A DNA stretch of 64,000 nucleotides from Lineolata rhizophorae (Eukaryota > Ascomycota > Dothideomycetes > Lineolatales > Lineolataceae), in NCBI GenBank assembly GCA_010093515.1, contig MU001671.1:1248282-1312281 (forward strand), read 5' to 3'. Below the pieces are notes generated by a model. It did not search any database. It was given only the letters and a program-made list of their open reading frames with translations, and was not told the DNA's origin. Below are positions 11,801 through 23,600 of this stretch, piece by piece. The translations under genes were made by a program, and so were the position numbers. Each line of letters starts with the position of its first letter. Within the stretch, counting starts at the first letter, position 1.

Positions 11801-12161
11801 CGTTCTCGGCCTCCCGCTCTCGCCGCGCAGCCTCGTCCTTCGCGGCCTCATCTCCATCCCTGCCCTCCTCCTCCGCTCCTCCCCCTCCTTCTCCGTCCTC
11901 GCGGCGCTCCTCGCGCGGCCTTTTGGGTTCCTGTCGTTGCTGCAGGCGTCGACTGCCGCCTCTGTTGGCGTTGTTCTTGCTGCTGCCGCGCACCTCCTCG
12001 TGCTCGGCGCGCGACCAGTAGAAGACGATCTGGTCGCGCAGCGTGTCTTCGTTGGGGCCCAGCGCTGGGTTGTAGATGGCGAGGAAGGCGAGCTGGGCGG
12101 GGACTACGGTGGCGGGCCCGGCGTGGGCGTCGCCGCCGGGGGAGGGGCTGGCGCGTGGCAT
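8881..12161 (-). CDS. CCZ1: Vacuolar fusion protein CCZ1 (3' end lost in gap)
   Basis: Ccz1 pairs with Mon1 to form the guanine-nucleotide exchange factor that activates Ypt7/Rab7 on late endosomes, vacuoles and autophagosomes. Exons are complement(<8881..9797, 9869..11575, 11658..12161). Exon 1 carries the first longin region (FLAIYNPALGPNEDTLRDQIVFYW, given here as FLAIYNPALG then LRDQIVFYW) and the family signature LRQVGLAQGMVNFA, VESVETDKSRIVL and GWWILA. The join to exon 2 restores WWILA-SIDLTRIP, and the join to exon 3 restores LVYI-HRPFIYTLLF. Exon 3 keeps PIYDLVFDP, SIPNIPDPG and TSRGWWVAWMRLP. The second donor is GTCAGT, a less usual fungal form. Charged, low-complexity insertions are long in exons 1 and 2. 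At least 1042 residues are coded before the gap. It shares a 434-bp promoter with FMT1. Confidence 0.92.
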
Positions 12162-12595
12162 CGTGGCGCGGGCGCAGGGGCGGAGATTGCGCTGCGGAGG
12201 TTGCGCATGTGTGGCTAGGGGGAGAGGGCCGATATACGCGCTTTCGGTGAGGTGCAGGACTCGGCGGCGCTTGTGTGGTGGAGCGCGGGTTCGGAGGAGG
12301 AGGGAGCTGCCGAAGCTCTCGGACGCGCCAAGAGCAAACCGAACCCTTGCCGACTTTATTTCTTTCCGCCCTTCTTGTTCCCTCTGAAACCGAACAAAAG
12401 CTTTGGCGTACAATGATCGCAGCTATCCGTCGCTTCTCATCTACCATTGGGAACCTGCTGGCTATGAACGGCACGCTCTAGGCCTGCGGTAGCGGCACAC
12501 GATCTGCAGCCGCGAGTGGCCAGCCCGTGGGAGTCGAGTTCCTCCCACGCCTCACTCCTCATCTACATCACCGACGCTCAATGCGCACGTAAACA
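12162..12595. promoter_or_regulatory. Shared divergent promoter of CCZ1 and FMT1
   Basis: 434 bases separate the start codons of CCZ1 (minus) and FMT1 (plus). Both promoters and 5' leaders must fit here unless they extend into the genes. I see no clear TATA box. Confidence 0.6.
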
Positions 12596-14230
12596 ATGAA
12601 CAAGCTGAGGGGGCGCGTGGCCTCCGCCCGCTCACCGACTTCAACCTCAATCAGACCAAGCGCACCGTGGCGGGTTGGCCTATGCTTGCGCTTCAACTCA
12701 AGCTCCGCCTCAGTAGGAAGCAACCCGGACGCCAACACGGAAGACAATCCGCTCCGCATCTTGTTCTGCGGATCCGATGATTTCAGCATCGCATCGCTGC
12801 GCGCGCTGCATACCGAGCATCTCGAACGACCAGACCGCATCGCCGCCATCGACGTCGTGTGTCGGCCGGGAAAGCGCACGGGACGGGGGTTGAAGAAGAT
12901 TAGGGAAGGTATGGAGCTTCCTATCACTTCAGGTGTCTCTTGTTCCTGAGACGTGGCATTAGGCCAATTGTACCAAGTCTCTGCTTGTCGAGTTGCTTTT
13001 CTATGCCGCCCTTTGTCTCCGGTAGTTCTCTCTGCCTGCGTTAAGCGTCCCTTTTATTGTTGCTGTCATGTTCGAATAACTGAGGCTCCATAGTCCCTAT
13101 CAAAGCGGCTGCCGCTCAGCTTGGCATCCCGGTCCACGAGAGAGACACTTTCACAGGATGGACGGTGAGTGAAGTGGCCCTCTTCACTTCGCACTGCACC
13201 AACTAATCCGTATTTCCGCTCGCCACCTAGCCTCCTATTCCGTATAACCTTGTCATTGCTGTGTCCTTTGGCCTCCTTGTCCCAGCGCGTATTCTCAACA
13301 CAGCCAAGTACGGTGGACTCAACGTGCACCCATCCATGCTACCAGAGTAAGTCCCCTTCTACTTCACACATTCTCCATCTGCCTCATTCCCACGACCGTC
13401 CTCTCTCACTCCCTCTCACTCTCCCCAATCCACTAACCTCCGCCGACCTCAGCTTCCGCGGCTCCGCCCCTATCCACCACGCCCTCCTCCACTCCCTAAC
13501 CCACGCCGGCATAACCATCCAAACCATGCACCCGACCCGCTTCGACGCCGGGGCCATCCTCCTGCAGACCCTCCCTCCCGGCCTCCCCATCCCCCAGCCT
13601 TCCCCCTCTTCCCTCCTCCCCTGCTGCACCCCCGCCCACCTCACAGCCCACCTCGCCCCCCTCTCCGCCACCCTCCTCCTCACCGCCCTCCGCTCCGCCC
13701 TCTTCCTCCCCTCATCTCGCACCACGCACCCCCCGCCCCCACCCGTCCTGCCCACCCGCGCCGGCGCCTATGTGCCCGCCGCCGCCGCCGCCCGCCCGGA
13801 CGCGACCCTGCCGCCCCGCCCGGCGCCCAAGCTCACGCCGGCCGACGCGCGCATCGACTGGGCCGCCATGCCGGCCGCGACGCTTCTGCGCCGCCTCGCC
13901 GTGCTGGGCCGCCTCTGGGACGCGCAGACCCGGGCGTGGTGCGCCAGGATCGGCGCCGCCGCCGCCGGCCGGCCGGCGTCGGAGCCCGGGCCGCCGCTTC
14001 GCGTCTTGTTCGAGGAGATGCGCCTGGTGGGTGAGGGCGAGTTGGAAGGGAGGGCGCCGCAGGAGCCGGGCACGCCGTTTAGGTTGGGCGGGCATGGGCC
14101 TAGGTCGATGCGCTTGTGCGTGTGGGCGGCGGACGGGAGGGCGGTGTGGGTGGTGGGGTGTACGGTTGAGGGAGGTAGGAAGGGAGAGGGGCAGAAGGTG
14201 TTGTTGGATTTGCTGCGGGGGGTGCGTTGA
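12596..14230 (+). CDS. FMT1: Methionyl-tRNA formyltransferase, mitochondrial
   Basis: The enzyme moves a formyl group from 10-formyl-tetrahydrofolate to initiator Met-tRNA for mitochondrial translation. Four exons, 12596..12908, 13094..13164, 13231..13346 and 13453..14230, give 425 residues. The N-terminus (about 1-45) is Arg/Ser-rich without acidic residues, fitting a mitochondrial presequence. The Rossmann start is RILFCGSDDFS. The splices restore KIRE-VPIKAAAAQLGIPVHERDTFTGW (read in two parts), then PYNLVIAVSFG, GGLNVHPSMLP and D-FRGSAPIHHALL. The NVHPS loop and the later RFDAGAILLQ carry the active-site Asn, His and Asp of the family. KLTPADARIDW marks the start of the C-terminal OB-like domain. 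The four-exon structure closes in phase throughout. It is convergent with AGX1. Confidence 0.92.
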
Positions 14231-14798
14231 AAGAGGAAAGGTGGGTGAGAATGGAGTTGGGTTTGAGGGAGGAACAGCTGGAGGCGTGGGGTGGTTGTTA
14301 TCCGGGTTTTGAGTGCGATTTGTGTATGTGAGCGGCATGTATATTATGTACAGTAAATGTAAGATGTGAATGTGTATGCATGTCTGGAGACTTTATTTAT
14401 ATCTATATCAGACTTGCTTTGCGGTCTAGTGGTGCAAATTGCTAAAATTATGTCTAGCATCATTATCAATGACATGTGGATTGGCTTGTATTGGTTGACT
14501 AACAAACGGCATCAGGCTATAGTCAGATAAAGGGTTCAAAGTAGCTTCTCAACCTGAAATTTTTATCCCTTCGTTTACTTTTTGCGCATTTTATATGCAT
14601 GTCTAAGCAGAACCTGTCTAATGCCCCCTTTTCCGAGTCCAACTCTTCTTTTTACCCTAGTTAGCCACCACCCAAGCCAGAAATGCATCCAAAATAGTGG
14701 TACACCCACGTAAACAATGCACAAAACCACTGAAACTTTTCACAACTCGATCCCTTCCCCTACTTTACTTCGACATTCCCTCCGCTCAACGTCTCACT
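14231..14798. other. Convergent intergenic region of FMT1 and AGX1
   Basis: AT-richer spacer with TATGT-rich sequence at 14330-14400; it holds the two 3' untranslated regions. No gene is seen. Confidence 0.5.
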
Positions 14799-16482
14799 TC
14801 AAGGCGCCTTATACCCCACCTCCCCCAACGCCTCCCTTAGTGCCGCCACCGCCTTATCGACATCGTTTCTTGCCGGATCCGTCACACTAACGCCCATATG
14901 TCCAAACCTCACATACTTGGTTGCAATCTCCTTGTGCAAGCCACCGGCAAAGATGACGCCCTTCTTGAGCAAGTTGGGCAGCACCTCGGGCGGCGTGAGG
15001 CCGTCGGGTAGGTAGATGGCCGTCATGCCGTTGGCCTGGTTCTCGGGCTTTTCGGCCAGCTGCCGCAGGCCGAGAGCCTGAACGGCGTCCTTGATCTTGC
15101 GCGACGCCGCCTTGTGCTCGGCGAAGCGCGTCGCTAGCGGCCGCGCCAGGATCTGCGCGAGCGACGTGTGGAGCGCGTGGATGAGCTGCGGGGACGGCGT
15201 CGCGAAGTATGAGGGCTTCTTGGCTTCGTAGTTTTGCATGACTTTTAAGGTATGCGTTAGACGGGGGGTTTCTCTCCGTGGAGAATAGAAACCGAGCAGG
15301 GAAAAGGGGGAAAGGGGGCACTCACTTGGCAGCCAATTCTTCCAACTCGCAAAGTAGCTCGTCGGCGGCGTCTTCCGCGCCTTGAACTTCTCCATAGCCC
15401 GGCCAGACGCCATCAGAATGCTCAACCCAGCCGGAACCCCGACCGCCTTTTGGCTCGCCGTCAGTACCACGTCCAGGTCCCACTCGTCGAAGGCGATCTC
15501 CTCGCAGCCGACGCTGCAGACGCCGTCGACAACGATGAGCGTGTCTGGGCTGACGCGACGAACCATGCGCGCCAGGTCCGGCAGCTCGCTCAACACGCCC
15601 GTCGACGTGTCCACGTGCGTCACCGTCACCACGGCGTACTTCTTCTCGGACAGCGCCGCCTCGATCTCAGGCAGCTGGGGTCGGTCGCCGATGGGCGCCT
15701 TGAGCTGCGTCGCGCGCACGCTGTACGTCTCGAAGCAGTCGGCGAAACTGTCGCCAAAGTAGCCCGTGTGCAGCACCAGCGCCTCCTCGCCGGGCTCCGT
15801 CAGGTTCGCCGCCACCTGGTCCCAGCCGAGCGTGCCGGACCCGGAGATGACGAAGGGTTGCGAGGCCGGGTTTGTCGTTTGGAAGAGCTTGCGTAGGAGG
15901 GAGAGCGTCTCGCCGAATGTGGCGACGAAGGGGGCTCCGACGTGCGACTCGCTGCGAAGTTGACATGAATTAGCGGTTGAAAAGGCATGTAGACCATAGA
16001 TATACGCGGAGGGACTGCAGCGCAGTAGGGCGCAGGAACAAGATTTCCGCCCGCAATGGGGACGTGCTTGTTGGGCCCCAGAATGGCAGAATGGGCAGCA
16101 CAACTCACCTATAATGGCTCATGGCCTGCAGGACGGCATCGTCGAACTCAATTGGTCCCGGTATCATGAGCGCCGGGTGAGGTGCCTGTCCAGACATTTT
16201 GGCTTCTACTGCTTTGTCCTTTCCTCTCTTCAGAAACGGCTCGGGCGCCTTATGTTCGACGTCGTCGTCAGGCTCGGCGGCGCGCTCGGTGGAGAAGGGT
16301 GTGTTAAGTTCGAACGAGGGCTTTTGGTCCAGATGTCGCGAGATGAGCGAGAGTCGAGAAAAGGCCGAGGGACGCGGTGGAGCCAGAGCGAGAGGAATCG
16401 CCGCCGCTGCTGCTCGCAATGCGGCGGAAGAGGCGGGAGAGGAGGGGAAGAGGGCGGAGAGGGAGGGGTGGAGCAGGCGCAC
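14799..16482 (-). CDS. AGX1: Alanine:glyoxylate aminotransferase, with optional long N-terminus
   Basis: A PLP-dependent class V aminotransferase that makes glycine and pyruvate from glyoxylate and alanine. Exons complement(14799..15241, 15326..15951, 16109..16482) give 480 residues. The joins restore SHY-SESHVGAPF (phase 2) and WLP-IMQNYEAKKPSYF (phase 1), both typical of the family. The PLP lysine is in LTASQKAVGVPAG, after VDGVCSVGCEE. The first ATG (16482) adds 95 residues: an Arg/Ala/Leu-rich start that looks like a mitochondrial presequence, then an acidic linker. The second ATG (16197, MSGQAPHP) gives 385 residues, the length of yeast Agx1. No peroxisomal SKL-type ending is present (ends YKAP). 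Either form, or both, could be made. It is divergent from VPS29 across 779 bp. Confidence 0.9.
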
Positions 16483-17261
16483 AGGCGGGGCCAGCTTGCC
16501 GGTTTCGGGGTATTGCTCGTCCGGTCTGGGGTTGATTGGGCGGCTGGGTGACGGTGAGCCAGGGAAATTGGAACCATGCGCCGGAGTCTGCCCAACTCGA
16601 GAGGATTACCAAGCGGCGTAGATTGGGGCGGCAGGCGAGACGCGCGCTCAATTGGGGCAATTGATCTCTCCTTTTCTTTTTCTCCTCTAGAGGACGTAAA
16701 AGGCTGCGTGAGATGGGCGCTGAGGCGGAAGTCGGCGAATGCCTGTTTGTCTGTGGTCACAGTTTGGAGTCTGTGCGGATCAATTTGCTAGATTTCGACA
16801 GTGGGGGACGGGATTTTGGCTTAAGTACAGACGTAGCACGCGCGCAATTGGAGAAAGACTAAGGGCAATGTGGGGTCGAGGGCGCGACTCGCCGGACCGC
16901 GGAGCCAGAGCTGCAATATTACGTGAGCCAACGTTGCGTGAGGGCACGGGAGAGGAGCTTTTGTGTTTGTTGTCGAGTCATCGCGCCGGCTGCGAGCCCC
17001 GGGCGCCGGCGGTGGTGGGCGAGGCTCGGCGCGGATGCCGCCGCCTGCAAACGCTGCAAACACGCCACGCCGTCGTCGGCGGGTCGCGGTGCTTGGCGCA
17101 AGTTTGAGGCCGCAGCGGTCTATAGCGGGCTACCTCGCAGGCTCGGAATTCTCGCCCAGCAGCACCAAACCGCATCTCGCACAGCGCACTCTCTCCTCCC
17201 TCTTCTCGCCGCCCCGAGGAGCGGTCCAGGGCGTGGGCGCCAGGCCAAATCAGCAGTCGCA
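16483..17261. promoter_or_regulatory. Shared divergent region of AGX1 and VPS29
   Basis: 779 bases between the AGX1 long-form start and the VPS29 start. Overlapping frames on both strands are not supported as genes. It must hold both promoters. Confidence 0.5.
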
Positions 17262-18225
17262 ATGACCACGCGCCTGGTGCTATGTCTGGGCGACTTGTTC
17301 ATCCCCGATAGGGCGCCGGTAGGAGCTCGCCCGACCCCTTCACCACCACTGCACTTCCTCCATCACAGACGACGAGAAAGAGGCGCCGCCAGAAACATGA
17401 AGCTCATGCAACCGCATAACAGGATATCCCGGCCAAGGTATGCCATGCAGACCCCGCGCGCGACTCTTGCCTCCATTGGGGCTGCTCTTCCCGCCAACAC
17501 CCCCTGCCCCTTCCCCGCTACCGCCGCAGCACCAGCACCGCCAGCACCGGCACCAGCACCAGCAGCTCACGCTCACACGCACGTGCCCGCAGTTCAAGAA
17601 GCTTCTCGCGCCGGGCAAGATCGGCCAGATATTATGCCTGGGCAACCTGACCGACAAGGACACGTACGACTTCCTCCGCGGCGTGGCGCCCGACCTGCAG
17701 ATGGTGCGCGGCGACTTCGACGTCGAGGCCGCCAACCTGGCCGTCTCCAAGGTCGTCACCCATGGCTCGCTCCGCATCGGTTTCACCCACGGCCACACCA
17801 TCCTGCCCCCCGGCGACGCCGACTCGCTGCTCATCGCCGCCCGCCAGATGGACGTCGACATCCTGCTCTGGGGCGGCACCCACCGCTTCGAAGCCTATGA
17901 GATGGAGGGCAAGTTCTTTGTGAATCCGGGCAGCGCTACCGGCGCCATGACGACAGGCTGGTGGACGGAAGATGAAGAGCCGACGCCGAGCTTTGTCTTG
18001 ATGGATGTAAGTCTTGCGACTTGTTTGTCCTTTTGCGGGAACGGCTCCTTGCGGCAATCGCTACCCGCTTCTCCCAAGCCAATGTTCGCTAATCGCGTGT
18101 TTCTATAGGTCCAAGGAGATGTCTTGGTCTTGTACGTCTACCAATTGCGCAAGGATGCCAGCGGTGCTGAAACTGTGGGCGTTGAACGGGTTTCATTTCG
18201 TAAAAACGGCGGCGATGTTGCATGA
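17262..18225 (+). CDS. VPS29: Retromer subunit VPS29, with a 15-nt microexon
   Basis: Vps29 binds Vps35 in the retromer core that returns cargo from endosomes to the Golgi. Exons 17262..17318, 17423..17437, 17593..18006 and 18109..18225 give 200 residues. Exon 2 is only 15 nt and codes DIPAK; with it the protein reads IPDRAP-DIPAK-FKKLLAPGKIG, as in other fungal and animal Vps29. Without it the family-conserved loop is missing although the frame stays open. It is framed by ...AACAG and GTATGCC, both good splice signals. The metallophosphoesterase fold is visible in GDLFIP, CLGNLTD, RGDFD, THGH and GGTHRFEAYE, followed by FVNPGSATGA. Intron 3 has donor GTAAGT. It is the last gene before a 12.5 kb gene-poor stretch. 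Confidence 0.93.
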
Positions 18226-19944
18226 GAATAGAGCACTTGATATTTCTATACCACAGCTAACGTTCCGGCTGCATTTGCACCTTTTGGACAAGCCTTTTGC
18301 ATAGCCGAACGATACTAGCGTGCTGGCAGTGCATTCATTAGCTACGGAATCTCCTAACTCATGGCACGTCTTATTGCTGTTGCCATGTGTTCGACCGTGG
18401 AGGACGGCAGGACGCAAACGGACGTCGGCGAGCACCATCCAATTCTAGAGGGACACGCCTTCCTTTAGCTTATCGGAAGTTTTCCGATAGAAAGACAGAC
18501 CTGCAGTGGTTCATGCCACTCCGCCAAACCCTCTCTTATAGGCTGACGGTGCTGAACAACGACGAAGAACCTAGACGCTTAGGCCTCCGACTACTTTGCC
18601 CCGTCACAACAGCATATCCACACCTTTCGACACATCACGACTTCTTTGCATTGAACTCCGCTGAGAGGAGTGTGGAACCTATCTCGTGTACAGGTTTGCT
18701 ACACATGCAGAGGGTCGCCGCGAATCGTAGTCGAGAAGCCGTCGTTCTCTGCAATTGGTGGTCAAATGCCCGCCGTGTCACTAGACGACGATTCACCACT
18801 CACGCCTGAAAGCCATTCCAAGCTTCGGAACAATAGCAGTGAGACTTAGTCTCAGCGAAGGGCCAACCAAGGCGGCTAAAAGGTAGGACCTGTGAATATT
18901 ATCCAGGACGCAACAATAAAGTATTGATTTCAATCCAGCTAGTGACGTGAAGATGCGCGAGTCTATTGCAAAAGGCATACCAACCATTCTACGAGTGGAA
19001 ACCTGACACGCTGATACTCAACAGTGCGTCACGCAATGACAAAAGGGTTTTGAACACTGCGAGAATATGTTTGAGGGCCAACAACCGCCTGAGAGTTGTA
19101 ATGACTGAAGCATTGACTCGCAGAAAGACGTTCACAGACTCAACACAGCATATGACTAGCATTGTCGTTGCGATTGGACGTTCTAACTCTTTCGCTATCA
19201 CTGACAGTTGACCTCTGTTTAGTGAACACTGCCAGTTTCACACCCCGCAGACCCAGAGAGTGACGTCTCTGTCGGCTTTCTTGTTCCCCTACGTTGTGTG
19301 GACTAGAACGCCCTCCTCAAAGTTGGATTGCCTAGTACGGAATAGGCAAACGGTTTGGCAATCTTCCCCTGTGGAAGGTTATAGTCATTGAGGTGCTTTT
19401 CGGCCACCGTGAGTTTATCCGTCGGCCTCACTGAAAAGTTCATCTAGGGTGATGGGATGCATGTGATGCTGTGCAGATGCCTAGTTATCACATGGAAGAC
19501 TTGGAACACGTCAGCTCAAGCGATGCTCGTGTAAGTATGTTATCTCGTGTCCGGGAGAGTAAACCACGATTCGGGCGTTCCCCAATACCCGGGTATTTCG
19601 ATAGTGAGCATAAGCACGCGAAGATGGGTCCGCGACAAGCTCGGCGGCCCCGAGACTAATATCGCACATGACGAAGGTCTAGAAGTGCTTTCAGCCGGGC
19701 CATGTTCATTCAACATGATAGAACGGGAAGGAAAATACAACTGACTCAGTGTGCCGGAGATCTTCCCGGAGGGAACACACGGACAAGAGAAGAGCTCAGT
19801 GCCGTATCGACAACGCCGTCCCGTCTTCGTGGGGCAGTGTTACGCGAATGTGGCTTTTCTACCAACACGACAATTAGCAAGCCCAAAGCGAGTTTAGGGT
19901 AGGGCGGACTTTCAGCCTTCCAAGGCATCCACGCGCAGCACTAT
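18226..19944. other. Gene-poor stretch, part 1: nothing recognised
   Basis: About 1.7 kb of mixed composition after VPS29. Open frames up to 140 codons have ordinary random composition. No repeat, tRNA or domain was recognised. Confidence 0.4.
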
Positions 19945-20640
19945 CGAATCCAAAAGCGTTCAGCCAGCCAGCCAAAACAAGCCAATCTAGACATCCGACC
20001 ACTCAGCTTCGCCCATCCACCCCTCCTTGGTCCCCTCTCCTGCTCTCGCAGCCCACCTTCTTCCAGCCTTACAACATCGCACCGCGCCGAACCACGCACC
20101 ATCCAGCCACCCGGCCGCCTCATTGCCTGTTTTTTACTTTCCGCCTTCTTGGAATCGCGTCGCCCGCCGCGCAGTCGCAACACACCCCACGCTCCCTCCG
20201 CTCGAACCGCTCTCGCCCGATGCGTTCATCGTCTTCGGATCGCCCGACCGAGCGAGCCGCTCCGGCGCCAGCTACCGCCCAATTTCCTGTTTCGTCGGCC
20301 GATGGGCCGTTCTTGATCTGACACACGCGGCACTCGCACTCGCTCAATCACTCAACTCGCCTCGACGCCAGTACGTACGCAGTGGGCCGGGCAGCCCACC
20401 GAGCAAAACGGCACCATCCCAGCCAGCCCGCCAAAACTGCAAACGACACGCAACGCACCGAGCAGCGCGGGCAGGTAATCGAGACGCCGGCCCAGGGCCT
20501 ATTCCTCGGGCGGCCGACCCGCGGGACCTCCGTGCTATGCTGTAGCCCAACCGACCGTCATCCGTCCGAAGGGAGCCAGATCGACCCGCATCCGCCATGT
20601 CCACCCATCCCCCTCCGTCATCTACCCGCGAACCACTCGG
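19945..20640 (+). promoter_or_regulatory. Pyrimidine/C-rich block resembling a fungal promoter or leader
   Basis: The plus strand here is rich in C and CT tracts and poor in G, like the region just upstream of many fungal start codons. An ATG at 20598 opens only 32 codons. No downstream coding exon could be joined, so this is either the leader of a non-coding RNA, a dead promoter or simple skew. Confidence 0.25.
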
Positions 20641-23600
20641 AGTCACGTACACGTTCGCCCCAGCGGCCGTCTGCGACGTGCGCGCGCTGGCGTGCTGACT
20701 TCCGCCTTGCGCGAGTGCGTGCGTGCCTTGCTACCGAGTAGCTGCGAGGTGCCTGTGCCGGGTGTTGTCTGACATCGGGAGCTCGCATGCTGTATGTCTC
20801 GAGCCTTTGGAGCGTGGAAGAAGCACGATGAGAAGGGGCGTCGTGGGAAGTAAGACTTGTCTCCGACGTCGTTGCGCCGAGGCCACTTGGGGAGGGGGGA
20901 GGGGGAGCAGGGATTGACTTCCGTTGTCGTGTCTCTACCGGCAGCCGTGACAGCAGCAGCAGAAGCAGCAGCAGGGTCCTAGTATGCAATGCGCACGCAG
21001 CGAGGCGGGTCCGGCCGTCGTGTTTCGAAAGAGCGGACCAGAAACATGACGAGCTAGGCGGGCTTCAATGGCCCCGCTTGTCAATTGCTATTACTCAATT
21101 CCCATCCGATGCGGACGCTCGTGATGGGCTCCGGCGAACGGTGGTGGATCTCAACTTTTGACCCGCCTGTTCCTTGCGGTTGGCCGCGAGGCCGGCCAGA
21201 TGTCGCGCGCTCAGTGGCCGCGCCGGGCCGAGTCCGCGCCGAGGGAGAGCCAGTAGAGTGACTGAGTCACTGTGCTCGCGACGGACACTTACCGCGTGCT
21301 AGTGAGCGGCTCCGAGCGAATGGCCGCGGTCGCTCGTCCTCTTGCCGCAAGAGTGCGCTCTGCAGGCTGCTACTCGTCCGTCCATGTCGCTGGAGCACGG
21401 CCGCCCGCGGGCCGGGCCCATCTACACAGATCTCCTCGCTGGGGGACCAAAGGCGACGAGATGTTCGTCCCGTACATACTAGCCAGGTACACCCTTGAGT
21501 TCTGGCTCCCGGGCGCGTGGGAGAGAGCAATTGGCCGGCGGCCGGGGCGCGCAGGGCGCGACTCATGTCCCGTGACTCCGGGAGCGCCGACTCCCCGGCG
21601 ACGGCATCGGAAGAGGGCCGCGCGGGAAGAGACGGGACGGAAAGGACGCAGGACGGTACGTACCATGGCTCTGGCGCCCCGTTCCATTCCACTCTTTTTT
21701 TTTTTCTCCCTCGCCGACGGCCGGCGCGTGCGTGCGACCGGGACCCGCCCGCGGGTAAAGTCGCTAGATGGCGGACCTGAAACAGATCCGTTCCGTGGCA
21801 TGATTTGAGGGCCTGGCGCATGCAAGGCGAAGCTAGACGGGCTGAGAGAGTAAGAGAAGATTTGGGTACGGCGCGGCACTACCTAGGCACTAAGGGTCAT
21901 TCTACGCAGTAAAGCTGCCTGTGGCCCCCAATGCGGACCGAGGTGTGATCGCCTCCCCGTTTGAAAAGTTTGAAAGTTCTGCGGAACCGGGAAACGGCGG
22001 AAAGCGTATGTACGTAATTGCCAGTTTGGAGAACCAGCGGGTAGCAGGTCAGGACGGAGGCCGAAGAGAGCGGGCAAAGCGTCGTCAGCAGGCCCGGTTT
22101 GGTGCCTGCCTAGGTAGCCGTGGTAGCCAAGCCAAGATGACGACTACGTAGTAGTAGGCGATCCATCGCGCTTCACAGCAAGGCAACCAAGGCACACTTC
22201 TAGAATCCATCAAGGTGTGATTTCCCGTTTCACGGCATCTTGTGGCGCTTGGCTGCGGCCAGTGTTGAGGCTGGAGGCAAACAGCACGCAAGAGGGTGTG
22301 CGGCAAAAGAGCCAGGGCAGGGGAAACCTGAGCCGAACTGGCCGGTCTCCGGGGGGGGGGGGGGGGCGAGCTGAATGCTCAACTGCGAATTGCGCCATTG
22401 ACTACCTGGGTGGGCGCCTTGCTAGTCAGTTCACTTCAGTCGTCGAGTCGTTTGCGCCGTGGTGTGCGAGAGTGTGCCTGGCGCAGGAATAACCATTGGA
22501 CGCACAGGTCGCACACGCTTTTGGCGGGCGATTGCGCGTTCGGTCGGGCCGTTGCTCGGACCCTGGACCATCCTTGTTGCTTTGGAAACCTTAATCTCTC
22601 AGGGCTGAGAGAATTGAAGTCCCGATCTTCGCGGGCGGCTTTGCTGCAAATCTCCTTGCGCTATCCAGTCAGCGGGTATCTTTCAGTCGCCTCGGCGAGG
22701 ACCCTCTTTCGACCGGTCAGTTTGGCAGCGGTTCGCATTTCTGTTGGGACCGAGCCCCTTGGCCCCAAAGCATGCAAGAAAGGAATAACGAAGGGGCCGA
22801 GCTATTAAGTTAGATAGCCAACTGAAAGCAGTCCCTCCATTTTGCCTTTATGTTTGTGTCGAAAGATCGGCGTTGGCGCATGAAAATTGGGCTAGACGGA
22901 CGCGTTGAAACGCAAAATGAGAAAAGGCAAAGAACTTTTTTTTGTTGTGATCTCGCTACAAAGCTGGATGTTTTTAGGTCCGGGCGTTCATCAGCAATAT
23001 AGCTAGGGCTCTCGGAACTATGCCATAGCATGGCGCTTATATGAATATACATAGGCAGATATAACCCTGGGGCCGTAGCTCTGGGTTTCGGCCGCACGGC
23101 GATCATGCATTCATCCCACGATAAGTCGGGGTGGTCACTACCGCGAGTGGGGGTACATCCACAGCCTAGCAAGGGCCGTCCGCTCCCGGCGACTCTATAT
23201 GGCGAGCCGATCTTTTCCGCATCCAACGTTTTGTCCCTGTCTCCGGATCAACGCTGACGTCGCGAAGCTGACGCGCTTTGCAGCAGTCAATGAGTGCATT
23301 GCTCGTAGGGTAAAACCGGGAGATCTGCCCCGGAAGACGTGCTATAGCTATACCATCACATACGTGGTGATGCCAATTTGAGTAAGCATCGTTTCCCGGG
23401 TCGAGGGACGGTTGTTATAGTCGCCAATATCATAGTGCAACACCGAGGCCACGACGCGCCAATGCGTAGATTAAAACCATCCGGGCCTTCCGAGCAAAGA
23501 CTGAAATGCTGTGACACAGCGACGAGACATCCAAAGAGGCAAAGCATGATGGGTTTGTGCACACATTGTTCACAAAAGAGGAACAATAGGCATGATCGAA

